Positions 10,108-21,171 are shown, counted from the first letter of the stretch. The stretch is DNA of 64,000 nucleotides from Vibrio maerlii (GCF_003415655.1 NZ_QRHC01000003.1:604378-668377), one strand, 5' to 3'. The notes: generated from the sequence alone by a model not told the origin. Made by a program: numbers and translations.

Positions 10108-10131
10108 TACCAATTAGCTTCTCTGAGATAC

Positions 10132-10161
10132 AAAAAAGGACGCGCAAGCGTCCTTTTTTAC
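10132..10161. terminator. Bidirectional terminator between arcA and luxS
   Basis: AAAAAAGGACGC and GCGTCCTTTTTT pair around GCAA. A/T runs on both sides suit the convergent genes arcA and luxS. Confidence 0.9.
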
Positions 10162-10170
10162 ATCGATAGA

Positions 10171-10689
10171 TTAATCTACCTTTAGCTCTTTAAGCATCTC
10201 TTCAGGCAGTGCAAGCTCATCATTCTTATTCACTTGGATGCCTGCAGCGATGATCGCCTTTGCAATCTCTTGCGCTTCTTGCAGTGAGTGCATAGCCGCA
10301 GTACCACACTGGTACTCGTTTAGCTCAGGGATCTTGTTCTGGCTCTCAACCTTTAACACATCTTCCATCGCAGCCAACCAAGCGTCAGCAACTTGCTGCT
10401 CAGACGGTGTACCAATGAGGCTCATGTAGAAACCAGTACGGCAACCCATTGGTGAAATATCGATAATCTCAACGTTCTCACCGTTTAGGTGTGCACGCAT
10501 GAAGCCCGCATATAGGTGCTCGAGAGTATGGATACCCTTCTCAGAAAGAATGTCTTTGTTTGGCGCAGTAAAGCGTAGATCGAATACAGTGATCGTATCG
10601 CCCTTTGGTGTTTGCATTGTTTTTGCAACACGTACTGCTGGCGCATTCATGCGAGTATGGTCAACAGTAAAGCTATCTAGTAGTGGCAT
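10171..10689 (-). CDS. luxS: S-ribosylhomocysteine lyase, AI-2 synthase
   Basis: A 172-residue LuxS cleaves S-ribosylhomocysteine to homocysteine and DPD, the precursor of autoinducer 2. The metal site HTLEH is near residues 54-58, the catalytic Cys lies in PMGCRTGFY near 84, and a second ligand Cys is in QCGTAAMHS near 128. The frame is longer, but ATG at 10689 follows GAGGAG and begins the conserved PLLDSF. It shares the methyl cycle with metK, elsewhere in the window, and lies beside gshA, which draws on the same sulphur pool. Confidence 0.97.
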   Translation of the reverse strand: MPLLDSFTVDHTRMNAPAVRVAKTMQTPKGDTITVFDLRFTAPNKDILSEKGIHTLEHLYAGFMRAHLNGENVEIIDISPMGCRTGFYMSLIGTPSEQQVADAWLAAMEDVLKVESQNKIPELNEYQCGTAAMHSLQEAQEIAKAIIAAGIQVNKNDELALPEEMLKELKVD

Positions 10690-10744
10690 GGAAATCTCCT
10701 CGTTACTCACCACCAGAGCCTAATCTGGTGGTCAAATTGGGGCA

Positions 10745-12322
10745 CTATTGATTTTCTAGATTTAAGAAATCAAAGTAGTTATTTAAGAATGCATCAAAGC
10801 TTAACTCATCGCTTGCTTCAATGTCAGCTTGTTCTTGGCGAGAACGGGCAACTTCTTGCTCCATCAGATCACTTGAATAGATCTGATATTGAGCCTGTTC
10901 GAAGGTCTGCTGATATTGAGCACCAAGCTCAACGCCGACTTTGCCCAATCCACCTAGCTCAAGTGTTTTTTCCAGAAGCTTGCCAGAGTTAGTAAGCTCA
11001 GGGTTATCAATCCACTCTGCAAGCTCACTGCATACATTTTGATACGGAGTACCGGCTAAAGGCGCATCCATCGCTTGCGCAATCTCATTAAGCTCAATAA
11101 ATACGCGGTGTGCCCACTCTTGTAGAGACAGCTTCTCACCTTTACAGCCAATGGTTAGCTCTAAACCAGGCTTGCGGCCTTCTAGAATCACTCGATTCCA
11201 GTTTTCACGCCAGCACTCCAGCTCACAGTTATCCATCGGATCCGATTCACTCAGAGCCGACCAAACTAGGAATAGGTCAAGGAATCGTACTTGCTGCTCG
11301 CTAATACCAATTGGGCTAAATGGGTTCACATCAAGTGAACGCACTTCGATGTACTCCACGCCACCACGCTTAAGTGCACACGATGGTTTCTCTCCGCTTT
11401 GCGTCACACGCTTAGGACGAATTGGTGAGTAAAGCTCATTCTCAATCTGCAATACATTGCTATTAAGTTGACGATACTCACCCTCAACCTTAATGCCAAT
11501 CTTAGCAAAGTCGTCTGAAGGGGTGTGAATCGCTTTATTCAGACCTTCTAGGTACTCATCAAGACTATTAAAGCCAATTCTCAACTCACTTTGTGCGCTG
11601 TTGGTGTAGCCCAAGTCACTCAAGCGTAATGAGGTTGCTTGTGGCAGGTACAATGTATGACCCAGTTCTTTGAACGGCAGTGCACTTTCTTTGCCTTGTA
11701 AGAAAGAAGAACACAACGCTGGAGAGGCACCAAAGAAATAAGGAATCAACCAGCCAAAGCGGTAGTAGTTACGAATTAACCCAAAGTAGGCGTCTGACTT
11801 GGTGTTTGCTCGCGCTTCTTCACCCTCTTCACCATGTAACGCATCCCAGAACTCTTCAGGGAAAGAGAAGTTGAAGTGAACACCAGAGATGATCTGCATC
11901 AGGCTGCCATAGCGACGCTTCAGCCCTTCACGGTAAAGGGTCTTCATTTTGCCGCTATTCGACGTACCATATTGAGCCAGCTTAATGTCTTCTTCATCGG
12001 CGACATAACATGGCATCGAAAGCGGCCACAGTTTCTCTTCACCCAACTTAGATTGAGTAAAGTGGTGTACATCTGAAAGCTGGGCAAGCAGTTCTGAAAC
12101 CTCTGTTGAAACTGGAGTAATAAACTCAAGCAGAGACTCAGAAAAATCTGTGGTTACCCACTTATTCGTTAACGCTGAGCCCAGGGCTTCGGGGTGTGAG
12201 GTTACCGCTAGACGACCGTCTTCCTTGTAGCGCAGTGTTTCTCGTTCTACACCACGACCCAACTTGGTGAGAGCACCAGAATGGTTAGCAACTTTCTGAA
12301 GTCGCGTAGCAAAATTAGTCAA
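10745..12322 (-). CDS. gshA: Glutamate-cysteine ligase
   Basis: A 525-residue type I (gammaproteobacterial) ligase that makes gamma-glutamylcysteine, the first step to glutathione. The N-terminal [10 protein letters not shown] and the [13 protein letters not shown] and MPCY blocks are family hallmarks. The start is TTG (12322); there is no ATG nearby upstream in frame. E. coli gshA is also reported to start at TTG, so the poor start is probably a conserved brake on expression. Its partner gshB lies about 31 kb away on the other strand. Confidence 0.95.
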   Translation of the reverse strand: MTNFATRLQKVANHSGALTKLGRGVERETLRYKEDGRLAVTSHPEALGSALTNKWVTTDFSESLLEFITPVSTEVSELLAQLSDVHHFTQSKLGEEKLWPLSMPCYVADEEDIKLAQYGTSNSGKMKTLYREGLKRRYGSLMQIISGVHFNFSFPEEFWDALHGEEGEEARANTKSDAYFGLIRNYYRFGWLIPYFFGASPALCSSFLQGKESALPFKELGHTLYLPQATSLRLSDLGYTNSAQSELRIGFNSLDEYLEGLNKAIHTPSDDFAKIGIKVEGEYRQLNSNVLQIENELYSPIRPKRVTQSGEKPSCALKRGGVEYIEVRSLDVNPFSPIGISEQQVRFLDLFLVWSALSESDPMDNCELECWRENWNRVILEGRKPGLELTIGCKGEKLSLQEWAHRVFIELNEIAQAMDAPLAGTPYQNVCSELAEWIDNPELTNSGKLLEKTLELGGLGKVGVELGAQYQQTFEQAQYQIYSSDLMEQEVARSRQEQADIEASDELSFDAFLNNYFDFLNLENQ

Positions 12323-12422
12323 AATTAGAATCGCTTATTTTCTGTGTAAGCTAAAGCACAATAATAAGACACTTTTGTCACAATTGGGACTAGAGATCTT
12401 TAGCTCAGCTTATCTCGTGAAA

Positions 12423-12449
12423 GAAAAAGAGGCCGCAATTTCGGCCTCT
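12423..12449 (-). terminator. Terminator of the M16 peptidase gene
   Basis: AGAGGCCG (12428-12435) pairs with CGGCCTCT (12442-12449); on the minus strand a T-rich run follows. It separates the peptidase from gshA. Confidence 0.85.
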
Positions 12450-12465
12450 CCTTGTTATGTGTGCG

Positions 12466-15324
12466 TTAACGTTCAATTTCAAGCTTTTGAATTGGAATAT
12501 TCAAGCTTTCTAATTGAGGTTCTAATGATTTAGCATCCCCAACGACTATAATTTGGTAATCATCGGGGTTAAACCATTTCTCAGCAACCTGGTTTAACGT
12601 CTCTAAATCCATTTGTTCCAGAATACGAGCACGCTGTTGCAGGTAATCCTCATCTAGGTTGTAGGCGATGATGCCACCCAATAAGTTCGCCTTTTGCGAA
12701 GGTGTTTCGTACTTCAACGCATCTTTCTGCCCCATAGCGAGCTGCATAAAGCGCAACTCTTCTTCCGTCACGCCCTCTGCAGAGAACAGCGCCAATTCTT
12801 TTTGCAACTCTTTGATGGATTCAACCGTTGAGTCAGCTCGAACTTGCGCATAGAACACGCCCGCTCCCACTTCACGGTTACTCGCAAAGTAGCCGCCAGC
12901 ACCGTAGGTATAGCCCTTATCTTCGCGCAGATTCTGATTGATACGGCTATTAAAGTTACCCGCTAGATTGAAGTTCGCTAACTGCATTAGGTAAAGCTCG
13001 CCCGTTGCATCAAAAGAGACACTGTTTCGCACCAAACGAACAATGCTTTGTGGTGCATTCGGCTTATCAATCAGGAAGATTGATTGGCCCTCTGGTTTCT
13101 TCACTAACTGTGGGCGAAGCATTGGAGCAATATCTCCTTCCCACTCTTGTATGAACTTAAGCTGCTTCTGCACTTCAGGTTTATTGATATCACCAACCAC
13201 GACAATCTGCGCACCCTGTGGCGTGTAATGCGAACGATAGAAGGCCTTTACATCTTCTAAGTTAATCGTTGCAACCGAACGCTCTGTACCATCATCAGAG
13301 CGGGCATAAACGCTATTACCAAATAGCACCTGACGCGTTGCTTGAGATGCTAACCATTGTGGTCTCTGATGTTGATAAATTAATCCTTGGAGCGTCTGCT
13401 GCTTTAGACGCTCAAAATCTTGTTCATCAAATCTCGGCTCTAACAGAATCTCTTCTACGAGCGCTAACGTTTGTGGCAAATCCTTGGTTAATGACGAAAT
13501 AGAAACCGTGGTTGTGTAATTCGAAGAACGAATACTCACAGCGCTTCCTAAACGGTCGAGTTCAGCTTCAATTTGCTCCGATGACTTGTTCACCGTCCCT
13601 TCGTTGAGCAGCGCTGCGGTCAATGATGCAAGCCCCTCTTTACCACGTGGCACATAGCGATCACCCGCTGGAAGGTCAATCTGAATCTGAACCGTAGGAA
13701 CTTCCGAGGTATCTGTTCCTAGCAGTTCTGCTCCATTAGAGAAGTGAAGACGATAAAGCTTAGGAACTTCAGCTTTTACTGGTTCAGCAACCTCCGGCAT
13801 GATCGAACGGTCAAAATTATCAACAGCCTTACGGTAAACCAATTCATCCTCTGTCACTTTTTTCGTTTCAGGCAGGTCTCTAGATTCAAACTTAAATGTC
13901 GCTTCTTGTGCGGCAAGATTAGTCTTACCTTTTGGTACAACACTTAATACCACCTTGTTATGACCATTGAGGTAAGTTTGATAAAGAGAGTTGACAGAGT
14001 TTGGGGTAACTTGACGAATCTGCTCTAATTGCGATTCAATACGATCCGGTTGGTTAAAGAAAGTCTCGTTTGATGCTAGCTGAGTCACCTTGCCGCGCAC
14101 ACTCTCAAGAGCAAAAACCGCATTGGCTTCTGCCATACCTGTAATTTGGTCTAAGCGATCCTGGGTTACTCCTGTTTGCTCAAAGCTTTCAAGCGAAACC
14201 TGTAAGGCATCATACAATGGGGTCAAATCGCCTTCATCACCTGCCTTACCCATAGCATAAACATACATGTTACAAGCCAGTTCACCACAGTCATGGAAAG
14301 CACCTGCATCCAGCGCAATCTGTGTTTTCACTAAGTCTTGGTAAAGAACGCTGTTCTTACCACCACCAAGTACGTTAGCTAACGCATTGAAGCTCGCCTG
14401 GTTCTCATCACCCAGATACGTCGTTGGCCAACCGATGACCACCATAGGTTGACGGATGTTATCTTCCAGCGTGACGTACTTGTCTTCATTCAATGTTGCC
14501 GGTTGCTTTGGAGCACTCTCTACTTCAGGGCCTTTTGGAATCGTTCCGAAGTACTTGTTCACCCATTCCAATGTTTCTTTGGTGTCGATATCACCACCGA
14601 TCGTCAGTACCGCATTATTTGGGCCATACCAACGTAGGAAGAAGGATTTTAGGTCTTGCACATCAACACGGTCTAAGTCTTCAACATAACCAATAGGTTG
14701 CCATGAATATGGATGCCCCTCTGGATACATTGCCTGCCCCATGGTTTCCCACATCAGCCCGTATGGACGGTTTTCATAGTTTTGTGCACGCTCATTCTTC
14801 ACCGTGTCACGTTGAATCTCGAACTTGCGCTGCGATACCGCATCGAGCAAAAAGCCCATACGATCCGCCTCAAGCCAAAGTACTTTCTCTAGCTGATTTG
14901 ATGGCACGGTTTCAAAGTAGTTAGTGCGATCTCTGTTGGTGGTACCATTAAGCGTACCACCTGCTTCCGTGATCAGTTTGAAATGCTGCTGATCACCGAC
15001 ATTTTCGCTGCCCTGAAACATCATGTGCTCAAAAAAGTGTGCAAAACCAGACTTACCTATTTCTTCACGGGCAGAACCAACATGATAAGTAACATCAACA
15101 TGCACCAATGGATCTGAGTCATCTGGAGAGAGCATCACAGTCAAGCCGTTATCCAGCTGATATTTCTCGTAAGGGATTGAGACTTTGTCCGCAGAGGCTT
15201 GTTGTGTCTCAAGTAGCGTAATGCCACTTGGTAGGTTAGAAGTTGAGGAAACGGGTGATGTGGTAGAAGATCCACAGGCGGTTAAAGCAAGTGCCACCAA
15301 GGCACTTAGCACTACTCTTCTCAT
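12466..15324 (-). CDS. M16 (insulinase/pitrilysin-like) zinc peptidase, lipoprotein
   Basis: A 952-residue protein with two tandem M16 halves. The N-terminus ends in the lipobox LTAC (Cys17), so it should be a lipoprotein facing the periplasm. The inverted zinc motif HFFEH is at residues 96-100, with the third ligand Glu about 75 residues later in KNERAQNYENRPYG. The second half (from about 520) lacks HxxEH, as in family members where only one half is catalytic; it has the conserved NFNLAGNFNSRINQNLRE-like clamp region. Substrates are unknown. It is its own unit with GGAG before ATG and a terminator after it. Confidence 0.92.
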   Translation of the reverse strand: MRRVVLSALVALALTACGSSTTSPVSSTSNLPSGITLLETQQASADKVSIPYEKYQLDNGLTVMLSPDDSDPLVHVDVTYHVGSAREEIGKSGFAHFFEHMMFQGSENVGDQQHFKLITEAGGTLNGTTNRDRTNYFETVPSNQLEKVLWLEADRMGFLLDAVSQRKFEIQRDTVKNERAQNYENRPYGLMWETMGQAMYPEGHPYSWQPIGYVEDLDRVDVQDLKSFFLRWYGPNNAVLTIGGDIDTKETLEWVNKYFGTIPKGPEVESAPKQPATLNEDKYVTLEDNIRQPMVVIGWPTTYLGDENQASFNALANVLGGGKNSVLYQDLVKTQIALDAGAFHDCGELACNMYVYAMGKAGDEGDLTPLYDALQVSLESFEQTGVTQDRLDQITGMAEANAVFALESVRGKVTQLASNETFFNQPDRIESQLEQIRQVTPNSVNSLYQTYLNGHNKVVLSVVPKGKTNLAAQEATFKFESRDLPETKKVTEDELVYRKAVDNFDRSIMPEVAEPVKAEVPKLYRLHFSNGAELLGTDTSEVPTVQIQIDLPAGDRYVPRGKEGLASLTAALLNEGTVNKSSEQIEAELDRLGSAVSIRSSNYTTTVSISSLTKDLPQTLALVEEILLEPRFDEQDFERLKQQTLQGLIYQHQRPQWLASQATRQVLFGNSVYARSDDGTERSVATINLEDVKAFYRSHYTPQGAQIVVVGDINKPEVQKQLKFIQEWEGDIAPMLRPQLVKKPEGQSIFLIDKPNAPQSIVRLVRNSVSFDATGELYLMQLANFNLAGNFNSRINQNLREDKGYTYGAGGYFASNREVGAGVFYAQVRADSTVESIKELQKELALFSAEGVTEEELRFMQLAMGQKDALKYETPSQKANLLGGIIAYNLDEDYLQQRARILEQMDLETLNQVAEKWFNPDDYQIIVVGDAKSLEPQLESLNIPIQKLEIER

Positions 15325-15403
15325 AAATACTCCACAAATGAATAAGGCTCAGTAGGAGCTACTAAGCCAAAAATTAGGTTCTTTTTAGTTACTACAACTG
15401 ACA

Positions 15404-15865
15404 TTAAAGCAACCCAAAATAGAGGGCTGCGAGTAGGCTATAGCGCACCATTTTTCCAATGGCAATCATGATGAGCGAAGGAATAAATCGCATTCTTAGC
15501 CATCCAGCAGCTAGGCACAGAGGGTCACCGATAACAGGCAACCAGCTCATAAGTAACGCCCAGTAACCGTGGTTTTCTAACCACTTCATTGCTTTATGAC
15601 CGTGTTTTTCTTGTTGAGTTCGATTTGGTAACCACAAGCCGAGCCAATAATTGGTTAATCCACCAAGCGTATTACCTACGGTAGCAACTGCGATGATTAC
15701 CCAAACAGGGTCTTGAGCAAGAGATAGTGTTGCTATTAACCCAGCTTCTGATCCCCCTGGTAACAGGGTGGCACTAAGAAAGCCACTAAAAAACAGAACC
15801 CACAACGCTGAGTCTGAGAACCATAAAGCGAGCGTCTCAAACCCAGAATTAAACCACTCTAACAT
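15404..15865 (-). CDS. yqaA: YqaA family membrane protein
   Basis: A 153-residue integral membrane protein with about four hydrophobic segments, of the SNARE-associated/DedA-related YqaA family. Family features are the early FLSATLLPGGSEA loop, GNTLGGLTNYWLG and the LPVIGDPLCLAAGW re-entrant region. DedA relatives have been linked to lipid transport and membrane energetics; the role of YqaA is not established. It overlaps the upstream oxidoreductase by seven bases, so the two are translationally coupled. Confidence 0.85.
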   Translation of the reverse strand: MLEWFNSGFETLALWFSDSALWVLFFSGFLSATLLPGGSEAGLIATLSLAQDPVWVIIAVATVGNTLGGLTNYWLGLWLPNRTQQEKHGHKAMKWLENHGYWALLMSWLPVIGDPLCLAAGWLRMRFIPSLIMIAIGKMVRYSLLAALYFGLL

Positions 15866-16809
15866 TGCATATCTAGCAAGACCTTACCCCGCGTTCGTCC
15901 TGTTTCTATTTGAAGATGCGCTTGAATCACTTGCTCAAGCGGGTAAATCTGTTGAATCTCAATCTTTAGTAATCCTACGCTCACCATATATAGGAGTGTT
16001 TCAAACAACTCAATATCAGGTTTAACCAACATTCCCTGAGCATCAAACCCCAATAACTTTGCCTTTTCACAAATCAACTCAGCAGTGACAGTTGGGATAG
16101 TCACAACGCGAGCTTCATCCTTTAGACACTTCAGAGCATCAAGAGCTGCATCACCACCGACAAGGTCAATCAATACATCGACCTCCTCTAGCCTTTCTGA
16201 GACCGGAGCGAACTGATAGTTAATTGCATGTGCCCCAAGGGTAGCAAGGTAATCAAGATTAGCTTCACTGCACGTGGTATAAACCTCTGCTTGAGTCGCA
16301 ACAGCCAGTTGAACAGCAATATGACCAACACCACCCGCACCAGCAAGCACCAAGACGCGTTCACCTTCCTTGATTTGGGCAAGATTAACAGCTTGTGCTG
16401 CAGTTAAACCTGCTAGCGGTAGCGCAGCTGCTGCTTCCAATGTAATCGAATCAGGCACCAAGCTGAGCTCCGATTCTGGCACACATATATATTGACTATA
16501 AGCGCCACCACGGAGTGGGAAACCGATCATTCCTGCGACATTGTTACCGACCTGAAAGTGCTGAGTATTTTCGCCTAATGCAATTACTTGCCCTGCAATG
16601 TCGTAACCTTGGACCCAAGGTAAGTTGTCTTTATTGCTTTGCGCTGCCCATCCAAGCCCAGCACGCGTTTTTACATCAATGGGATTCACACCAGAAAAAG
16701 CAACCTTGATTACAACCTCACCTTCTTTAGGCTTAGGTACGGTAGAAGTAGTAATACTTAGTACGTTGGGTTCACCAAACTCAGTAATCGCGATCTGCTT
16801 ATTTTCCAT
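15859..16809 (-). CDS. Zinc-independent quinone-oxidoreductase-like MDR dehydrogenase
   Basis: A 316-residue medium-chain dehydrogenase/reductase. The N-terminal GroES-like domain (GVNPIDVKTRAG, GYDIAGQVIALGE) and the NADP-binding loop VLVLAGAGGVGHIAVQLA near residue 150 mark the quinone-reductase branch; the zinc-binding cysteines of alcohol dehydrogenases are missing. It probably reduces quinones or enones with NADPH. The substrate is unknown, and the coupling with yqaA does not explain it. Confidence 0.85.
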   Translation of the reverse strand: MENKQIAITEFGEPNVLSITTSTVPKPKEGEVVIKVAFSGVNPIDVKTRAGLGWAAQSNKDNLPWVQGYDIAGQVIALGENTQHFQVGNNVAGMIGFPLRGGAYSQYICVPESELSLVPDSITLEAAAALPLAGLTAAQAVNLAQIKEGERVLVLAGAGGVGHIAVQLAVATQAEVYTTCSEANLDYLATLGAHAINYQFAPVSERLEEVDVLIDLVGGDAALDALKCLKDEARVVTIPTVTAELICEKAKLLGFDAQGMLVKPDIELFETLLYMVSVGLLKIEIQQIYPLEQVIQAHLQIETGRTRGKVLLDMQC

Positions 16810-16830
16810 GCTGTGTTTATCCTTTTTGAT

Positions 16831-16864
16831 TGCTAAAAAGAAAGGGATGCATTTGCATCCCTTT
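16831..16864 (-). terminator. Terminator of the oadGAB operon
   Basis: GGGATGC and GCATCCC pair around ATTT, extended by AAA/TTT on each side (16841-16864), followed on the minus strand by a T-rich run. It lies about 95 bases after the oadB stop. Confidence 0.8.
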
Positions 16865-16958
16865 GACTATAAACCATTTAAATATCTGGTGTTAGATATA
16901 GCTCTGATTTTGACGGCTTACTGACCGAACATTTGCCTACAGAAGACGAAGCTCGTCC

Positions 16959-18089
16959 TTAGCCAACCAACGCTAATAGAATACCTGCAGCGACCGCTGA
17001 ACCAAGTACACCCGCAACGTTTGGACCCATTGCATGCATTAACAAGAAGTTTTGTGGGTTAGCATCTAGTCCAACCTTATTCACAACTCGCGCCGCCATT
17101 GGTACAGCCGATACACCGGCGGCTCCAATAAGTGGGTTGATGTCTTCTTTGGAGAACTTATTTAGAACCTTCGCCATCAAAACACCACCGGCGGTACCAA
17201 TACTAAATGCCACCGCACCAAGCGCCAAGATACCCAAAGTTTCTACGTTCAAGAACTCGTCCGCTTGCAGCTTAGAACCGACACCTAAACCTAGGAAGAT
17301 CGTCACGATATTGATCAGCTCGTTTTGCGCAGTCTTAGATAAACGATCGACCACACCAGCTTCACGCATCAGGTTACCCAGACAGAACATACCTACAAGA
17401 GGCGTAGCCGATGGTAAGAACAGGATCGTCATCACCAATACAGCAAGTGGGAACAAGATCTTCTCACCTTTGCTTACATGACGAAGCTGCGCCATCTGGA
17501 TCTTACGCTCTTCCGGAGTCGTAAATGCCTTCATGATTGGTGGTTGAATGATCGGTACCAACGCCATGTAGCTGTACGCTGCTACCGCAATCGCGCCCAA
17601 AAGATCTGGTGATAGCTGACTTGCTAGGAAGATGGCAGTAGGACCATCCGCACCACCAATGATCGCAATTGAGGCTGCGTCTGGCATGGTAAATTCCATG
17701 CCAGGTACGTAATTCAACAAGATCGCACCAAACAGGGTAGCGAAGATACCAAACTGGGCTGCGGCCCCCAACCACAAGGTTTTAGGGTTAGCGATCAAAG
17801 CACCGAAGTCTGTCATTGCACCTACCCCCATGAAGATCAACAAAGGGAAGATCCCGGAGTCGATACCCACGTAGTAGACGTAATAAAGCAAGCCACCTGG
17901 CTCTGTGAAGCCGGCATTCGGGATGTTCGCTAAGATAGCACCAAAGCCAATCGGCAATAACAGTAATGGTTCAAATCCTTTTTTGATCGCAAGAAATAGG
18001 AGCATACACCCAACGAGGATCATGCATAACTGACCAAACTCAAAGTTTGCGATCCCTGTTTCTGACCATAAGATCATTAATCCTTCCAT
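16959..18089 (-). CDS. oadB: Oxaloacetate decarboxylase beta subunit (Na+ pump)
   Basis: The 376-residue membrane subunit couples decarboxylation of carboxybiotin to export of Na+. About nine to eleven hydrophobic helices are visible, with the conserved [17 protein letters not shown] region holding the sodium-coupling Asp and a second conserved [21 protein letters not shown] segment near the C-terminus. It is the last gene of oadGAB. The initiating ATG may be 18089 or the one four codons later, which also has an AAGGA site. Confidence 0.96.
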   Translation of the reverse strand: MEGLMILWSETGIANFEFGQLCMILVGCMLLFLAIKKGFEPLLLLPIGFGAILANIPNAGFTEPGGLLYYVYYVGIDSGIFPLLIFMGVGAMTDFGALIANPKTLWLGAAAQFGIFATLFGAILLNYVPGMEFTMPDAASIAIIGGADGPTAIFLASQLSPDLLGAIAVAAYSYMALVPIIQPPIMKAFTTPEERKIQMAQLRHVSKGEKILFPLAVLVMTILFLPSATPLVGMFCLGNLMREAGVVDRLSKTAQNELINIVTIFLGLGVGSKLQADEFLNVETLGILALGAVAFSIGTAGGVLMAKVLNKFSKEDINPLIGAAGVSAVPMAARVVNKVGLDANPQNFLLMHAMGPNVAGVLGSAVAAGILLALVG

Positions 18090-18098
18090 GATTCTCCC

Positions 18099-19886
18099 TT
18101 ACGCCAGACTTAGTAATGGAGAGCCAACGGTAACTGCGTCACCTTCTTTAACATGTAGGTCTTGTACTATGCCAGAGCGCGCTGCACGAACCTCTGTTTC
18201 CATCTTCATCGCTTCAAGAATCAACAGAACATCGCCTTCAGCCACTTCAACACCCGATTGAACATTCACTTTGAAGATGTTGCCAGCAAGCGGTGCTGGT
18301 ACAGCCTCAGCTTCACTTGCCGCTGCAGGTGCAGCCTGAGCAACAGGTGCTGTAGCCGCTGCTGGAGCAACCGAAGTCAATTGACCTTGTGGGCCAACCT
18401 CTACATCGTAAACCTGGCCATCAACCTTAACGCTATAGCTTTCAACCGCACCCGCTTTCGCAGCAACCGGAGCTACAACTGGTGCTGCAGGCTCTTCTTT
18501 ACCTGGCGCTGGCTCAAAGGCTTCAGGGTTGCGACGGTTCTTGAGGAATTTGAGACCGACCTGTGGGAACAAGGCGTAAGTAAGCACATCATCAACAGTA
18601 TCTTCTGCTAATGAGATACCTTCTGATTTCGCTTTCTCTAGCAACTCAGTCGTTAGCTTATCCATCTCATTTTCGATCAGATCGGCAGGGCGACAGGTAA
18701 TAGCTTCTGCGCCATCGAGCACTTTAGCTTGTAGCTCAGCATTGAGCTCTGCTGGCGCAGCACCATATTCGCCTTTAAGTACACCAGCGGTTTCCTTTGT
18801 CATACTCTTATAGCGTTCACCGGTAAGTACATTAATGACAGCTTGGGTGCCAACGATCTGCGAGGTTGGCGTAACAAGTGGGATATAACCAAGGTCTTTA
18901 CGTACGCGAGGGATCTCTTCAAGCACTTCATCAATACGATCTGCCGCACCTTGCTCTTTAAGCTGACCTTCCATGTTCGTCAACATGCCACCAGGTACTT
19001 GAGCGGTAAGGATGCGTGCATCAATCCCTTTAAGTGCTCCCTCCCACTTCGCGTACTTCTTACGAACATCACGGAAGTAAGCGGCAATGGGTTCAATTTG
19101 ATCAAGGTTCAGATTCGTATCACGCTCTGTGCCTTGAAGCATCGCAATCACGGTTTCAGTTGGGGTGTGACCGTAAGTACAGCTCATTGAGGAAATAGCG
19201 GTATCTAGGATATCAATACCCGCTTCGACCGCTTTCACTGCTGTTGCAGTTGATAGGCCTGTTGTCGCATGGCAATGTAGTGCCAGAGGGATATCTGTCG
19301 ATGCTTTGATTCGTGTGATCAGCTCTTCTGCTTCGTATGGCTTAAGCAGGCCTGACATATCTTTAATACAAAGTGAGTGACAACCTAAATCTTCTAAACG
19401 CTTCGCAAGATCCACCCAAGTATCCGCATTGTGAACCGGGCTTGTTGTATAAGAAAGAGTACCTTGAGCGTGAGCACCAACGTCTACTGCTGCTTTCACC
19501 GCTTTCTCAAAGTTTCGTACATCGTTCATTGCATCGAAGATACGGAACACATCCATACCATTGGTATGTGCACGCTCAACAAATTTTTCTACCACATCAT
19601 CGGCATAGTGGCGATAGCCCAACAGGTTCTGTCCACGCAGTAGCATCTGCATTGGTGTGTTTGGCATCGCTTTCTTAAGCTCACGCAGACGCTCCCACGG
19701 ATCTTCACCCAAGAAACGAATACAAGAATCAAACGTTGCGCCACCCCAGGTTTCTAGCGACCAATAACCGACTTTATCCAACTCTGCGGCGATTGGTAGC
19801 ATATCTTCAATACGCATACGGGTTGCAAATAGTGACTGATGTGCGTCACGAAGTACCACATCTGTGATAGCGAGTGGTTTAGACAT
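18099..19886 (-). CDS. oadA: Oxaloacetate decarboxylase alpha subunit (biotin enzyme)
   Basis: A 595-residue protein with an N-terminal carboxyltransferase TIM barrel ([15 protein letters not shown]; metal ligands in ALHCHATTG), an Ala/Pro-rich linker from about 520, and a biotinyl domain with biotin lysine in [11 protein letters not shown] near the C-terminus. It transfers CO2 from oxaloacetate to biotin, yielding pyruvate. The second Met (19886) is chosen because AGGAG is eight bases before it; the first ATG is only two bases from that site. The next gene, oadB, begins nine bases after the stop. Confidence 0.97.
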   Translation of the reverse strand: MSKPLAITDVVLRDAHQSLFATRMRIEDMLPIAAELDKVGYWSLETWGGATFDSCIRFLGEDPWERLRELKKAMPNTPMQMLLRGQNLLGYRHYADDVVEKFVERAHTNGMDVFRIFDAMNDVRNFEKAVKAAVDVGAHAQGTLSYTTSPVHNADTWVDLAKRLEDLGCHSLCIKDMSGLLKPYEAEELITRIKASTDIPLALHCHATTGLSTATAVKAVEAGIDILDTAISSMSCTYGHTPTETVIAMLQGTERDTNLNLDQIEPIAAYFRDVRKKYAKWEGALKGIDARILTAQVPGGMLTNMEGQLKEQGAADRIDEVLEEIPRVRKDLGYIPLVTPTSQIVGTQAVINVLTGERYKSMTKETAGVLKGEYGAAPAELNAELQAKVLDGAEAITCRPADLIENEMDKLTTELLEKAKSEGISLAEDTVDDVLTYALFPQVGLKFLKNRRNPEAFEPAPGKEEPAAPVVAPVAAKAGAVESYSVKVDGQVYDVEVGPQGQLTSVAPAAATAPVAQAAPAAASEAEAVPAPLAGNIFKVNVQSGVEVAEGDVLLILEAMKMETEVRAARSGIVQDLHVKEGDAVTVGSPLLSLA

Positions 19887-19916
19887 GCTCATAACTCCTT
19901 TTAATCCTTTCGAGTG

Positions 19917-20174
19917 CTATTTTGCTTCTGAGGCTCGGTACTGATGTACCGCCGCAGAGATCGCTGCCACAACTTGTGGGCTCACAGCAGGTGAAGGTGA
20001 TTGATTTTTTGTAATTGTTTTCGGTGCTGCGTTCAATTCTGGCACTTCTTGGGGTACCAATTTAGACATTAATCGAACGAGATATACGAGAATAGTTAAG
20101 AAGATGAAGACCACGGCCATCCCAGTAATCATGAGAGTAGCTGCATCTCCAAGCAGGCTTCCAATATTAGTCAT
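19917..20174 (-). CDS. oadG: Oxaloacetate decarboxylase gamma subunit
   Basis: An 85-residue protein with one N-terminal membrane helix (about 15-36), then a Pro/Ala-rich tail. Gamma subunits anchor OadA to OadB and bind zinc. First gene of oadGAB, with AAGGA before ATG. This fermentation-linked operon is typical of vibrios. Confidence 0.93.
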   Translation of the reverse strand: MTNIGSLLGDAATLMITGMAVVFIFLTILVYLVRLMSKLVPQEVPELNAAPKTITKNQSPSPAVSPQVVAAISAAVHQYRASEAK

Positions 20175-20548
20175 GTTGCTTCCTTTCCTTGTCTTCCTGA
20201 CAACATATCTATCCGCGCTAAGCGCTATTCATTGTCCATTTATCCAATAAATAGAATAGGCATTAGCAAATTAGATAATGGCTTAGGATTATCTCGATTG
20301 GTGAAATTTTGTCAATTTTGTTTAAAGGCTGACACCTCAATACGCACAATCTTGGTGAATATTGCCCCACAATTGCCATATAACTCTGTATAACAGCCTT
20401 GTATCAGAGCTTAAAGCTAGGCCATAGACTTAAAATAATGAAAAGGAAAGAAGAAAACTGAGATATGGTTAAAACTTCAACAATCGATATCTAAGATAGA
20501 AACGCATTTAGGTTCTATTTTTTGGTTATGTGAAGAAAAGCAGATACG
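20175..20548. other. Gap between oadG and the tRNA terminator
   Basis: About 370 bases hold the oad promoter region on the minus strand. I see no gene, no convincing operator and no repeat in it. Confidence 0.6.
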
Positions 20549-20576
20549 AAAAAGCCTCGCAAAAGCGAGGCTTTTT
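20549..20576 (-). terminator. Terminator of the Arg/Ser tRNA array
   Basis: AAAAAGCCTCGC and GCGAGGCTTTTT pair around AAAA, just past the last tRNA-Arg on the minus strand. The symmetric A/T flanks could stop both strands. Confidence 0.9.
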
Positions 20577-20582
20577 GGAAAG

Positions 20583-20659
20583 TGGCGCGCTCTGGAGGAT
20601 TCGAACCTCCGACCGCCTGGTTCGTAGCCAGGTACTCTATCCAGCTGAGCTAAGAGCGC
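20583..20659 (-). tRNA. tRNA-Arg(ACG), copy 1 (last transcribed)
   Basis: 77 bases including encoded CCA. Acceptor GCGCTCT pairs with AGAGCGC; anticodon loop CTACGAA gives ACG. The order of tRNA-Ser(GCU) followed by several tRNA-Arg(ACG) downstream of csrA is the same as in E. coli. Confidence 0.97.
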
Positions 20660-20710
20660 ACGGTATTTTCGATATTATCTTTCAACAACATCAGGCAGTA
20701 GCCTAAAAAG

Positions 20711-20787
20711 TGGCGCGCTCTGGAGGATTCGAACCTCCGACCGCCTGGTTCGTAGCCAGGTACTCTATCCAGCTGAGCTAAGAGCGC
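20711..20787 (-). tRNA. tRNA-Arg(ACG), copy 2
   Basis: Identical in sequence to copy 1, with encoded CCA, 128 bases from its neighbours. Confidence 0.97.
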
Positions 20788-20838
20788 ACGGTGTTTTCGA
20801 TATTATCTTTCAATAATATCAGGCAGTAGCCTAAAAAG

Positions 20839-20915
20839 TGGCGCGCTCTGGAGGATTCGAACCTCCGACCGCCTGGTTCGTAGCCAGGTACTCTATCCAG
20901 CTGAGCTAAGAGCGC
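20839..20915 (-). tRNA. tRNA-Arg(ACG), copy 3
   Basis: Identical 77-base gene with encoded CCA; same 128-base period. Confidence 0.97.
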
Positions 20916-20966
20916 ACGGTGTTTTCGATATTGTCTTTCAACAATATCAGGCAGTAGCCTAAAAAG

Positions 20967-21043
20967 TGGCGCGCTCTGGAGGATTCGAACCTCCGACCGC
21001 CTGGTTCGTAGCCAGGTACTCTATCCAGCTGAGCTAAGAGCGC
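20967..21043 (-). tRNA. tRNA-Arg(ACG), copy 4
   Basis: Identical 77-base gene with encoded CCA; same 128-base period. Confidence 0.97.
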
Positions 21044-21094
21044 ACGGTGTTTTCGATATTGTCTTTCAACAACATCAGGCAGTAGCCTAAAAAG

Positions 21095-21171
21095 TGGCGC
21101 GCTCTGGAGGATTCGAACCTCCGACCGCCTGGTTCGTAGCCAGGTACTCTATCCAGCTGAGCTAAGAGCGC
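21095..21171 (-). tRNA. tRNA-Arg(ACG), copy 5
   Basis: Identical 77-base gene with encoded CCA; same 128-base period. Confidence 0.97.

Noticed and set aside
18162..18611. 149-codon frame opposite oadA
   Set aside because: Lies over the linker and biotin domain of oadA; composition explained by the Ala-rich coding strand.
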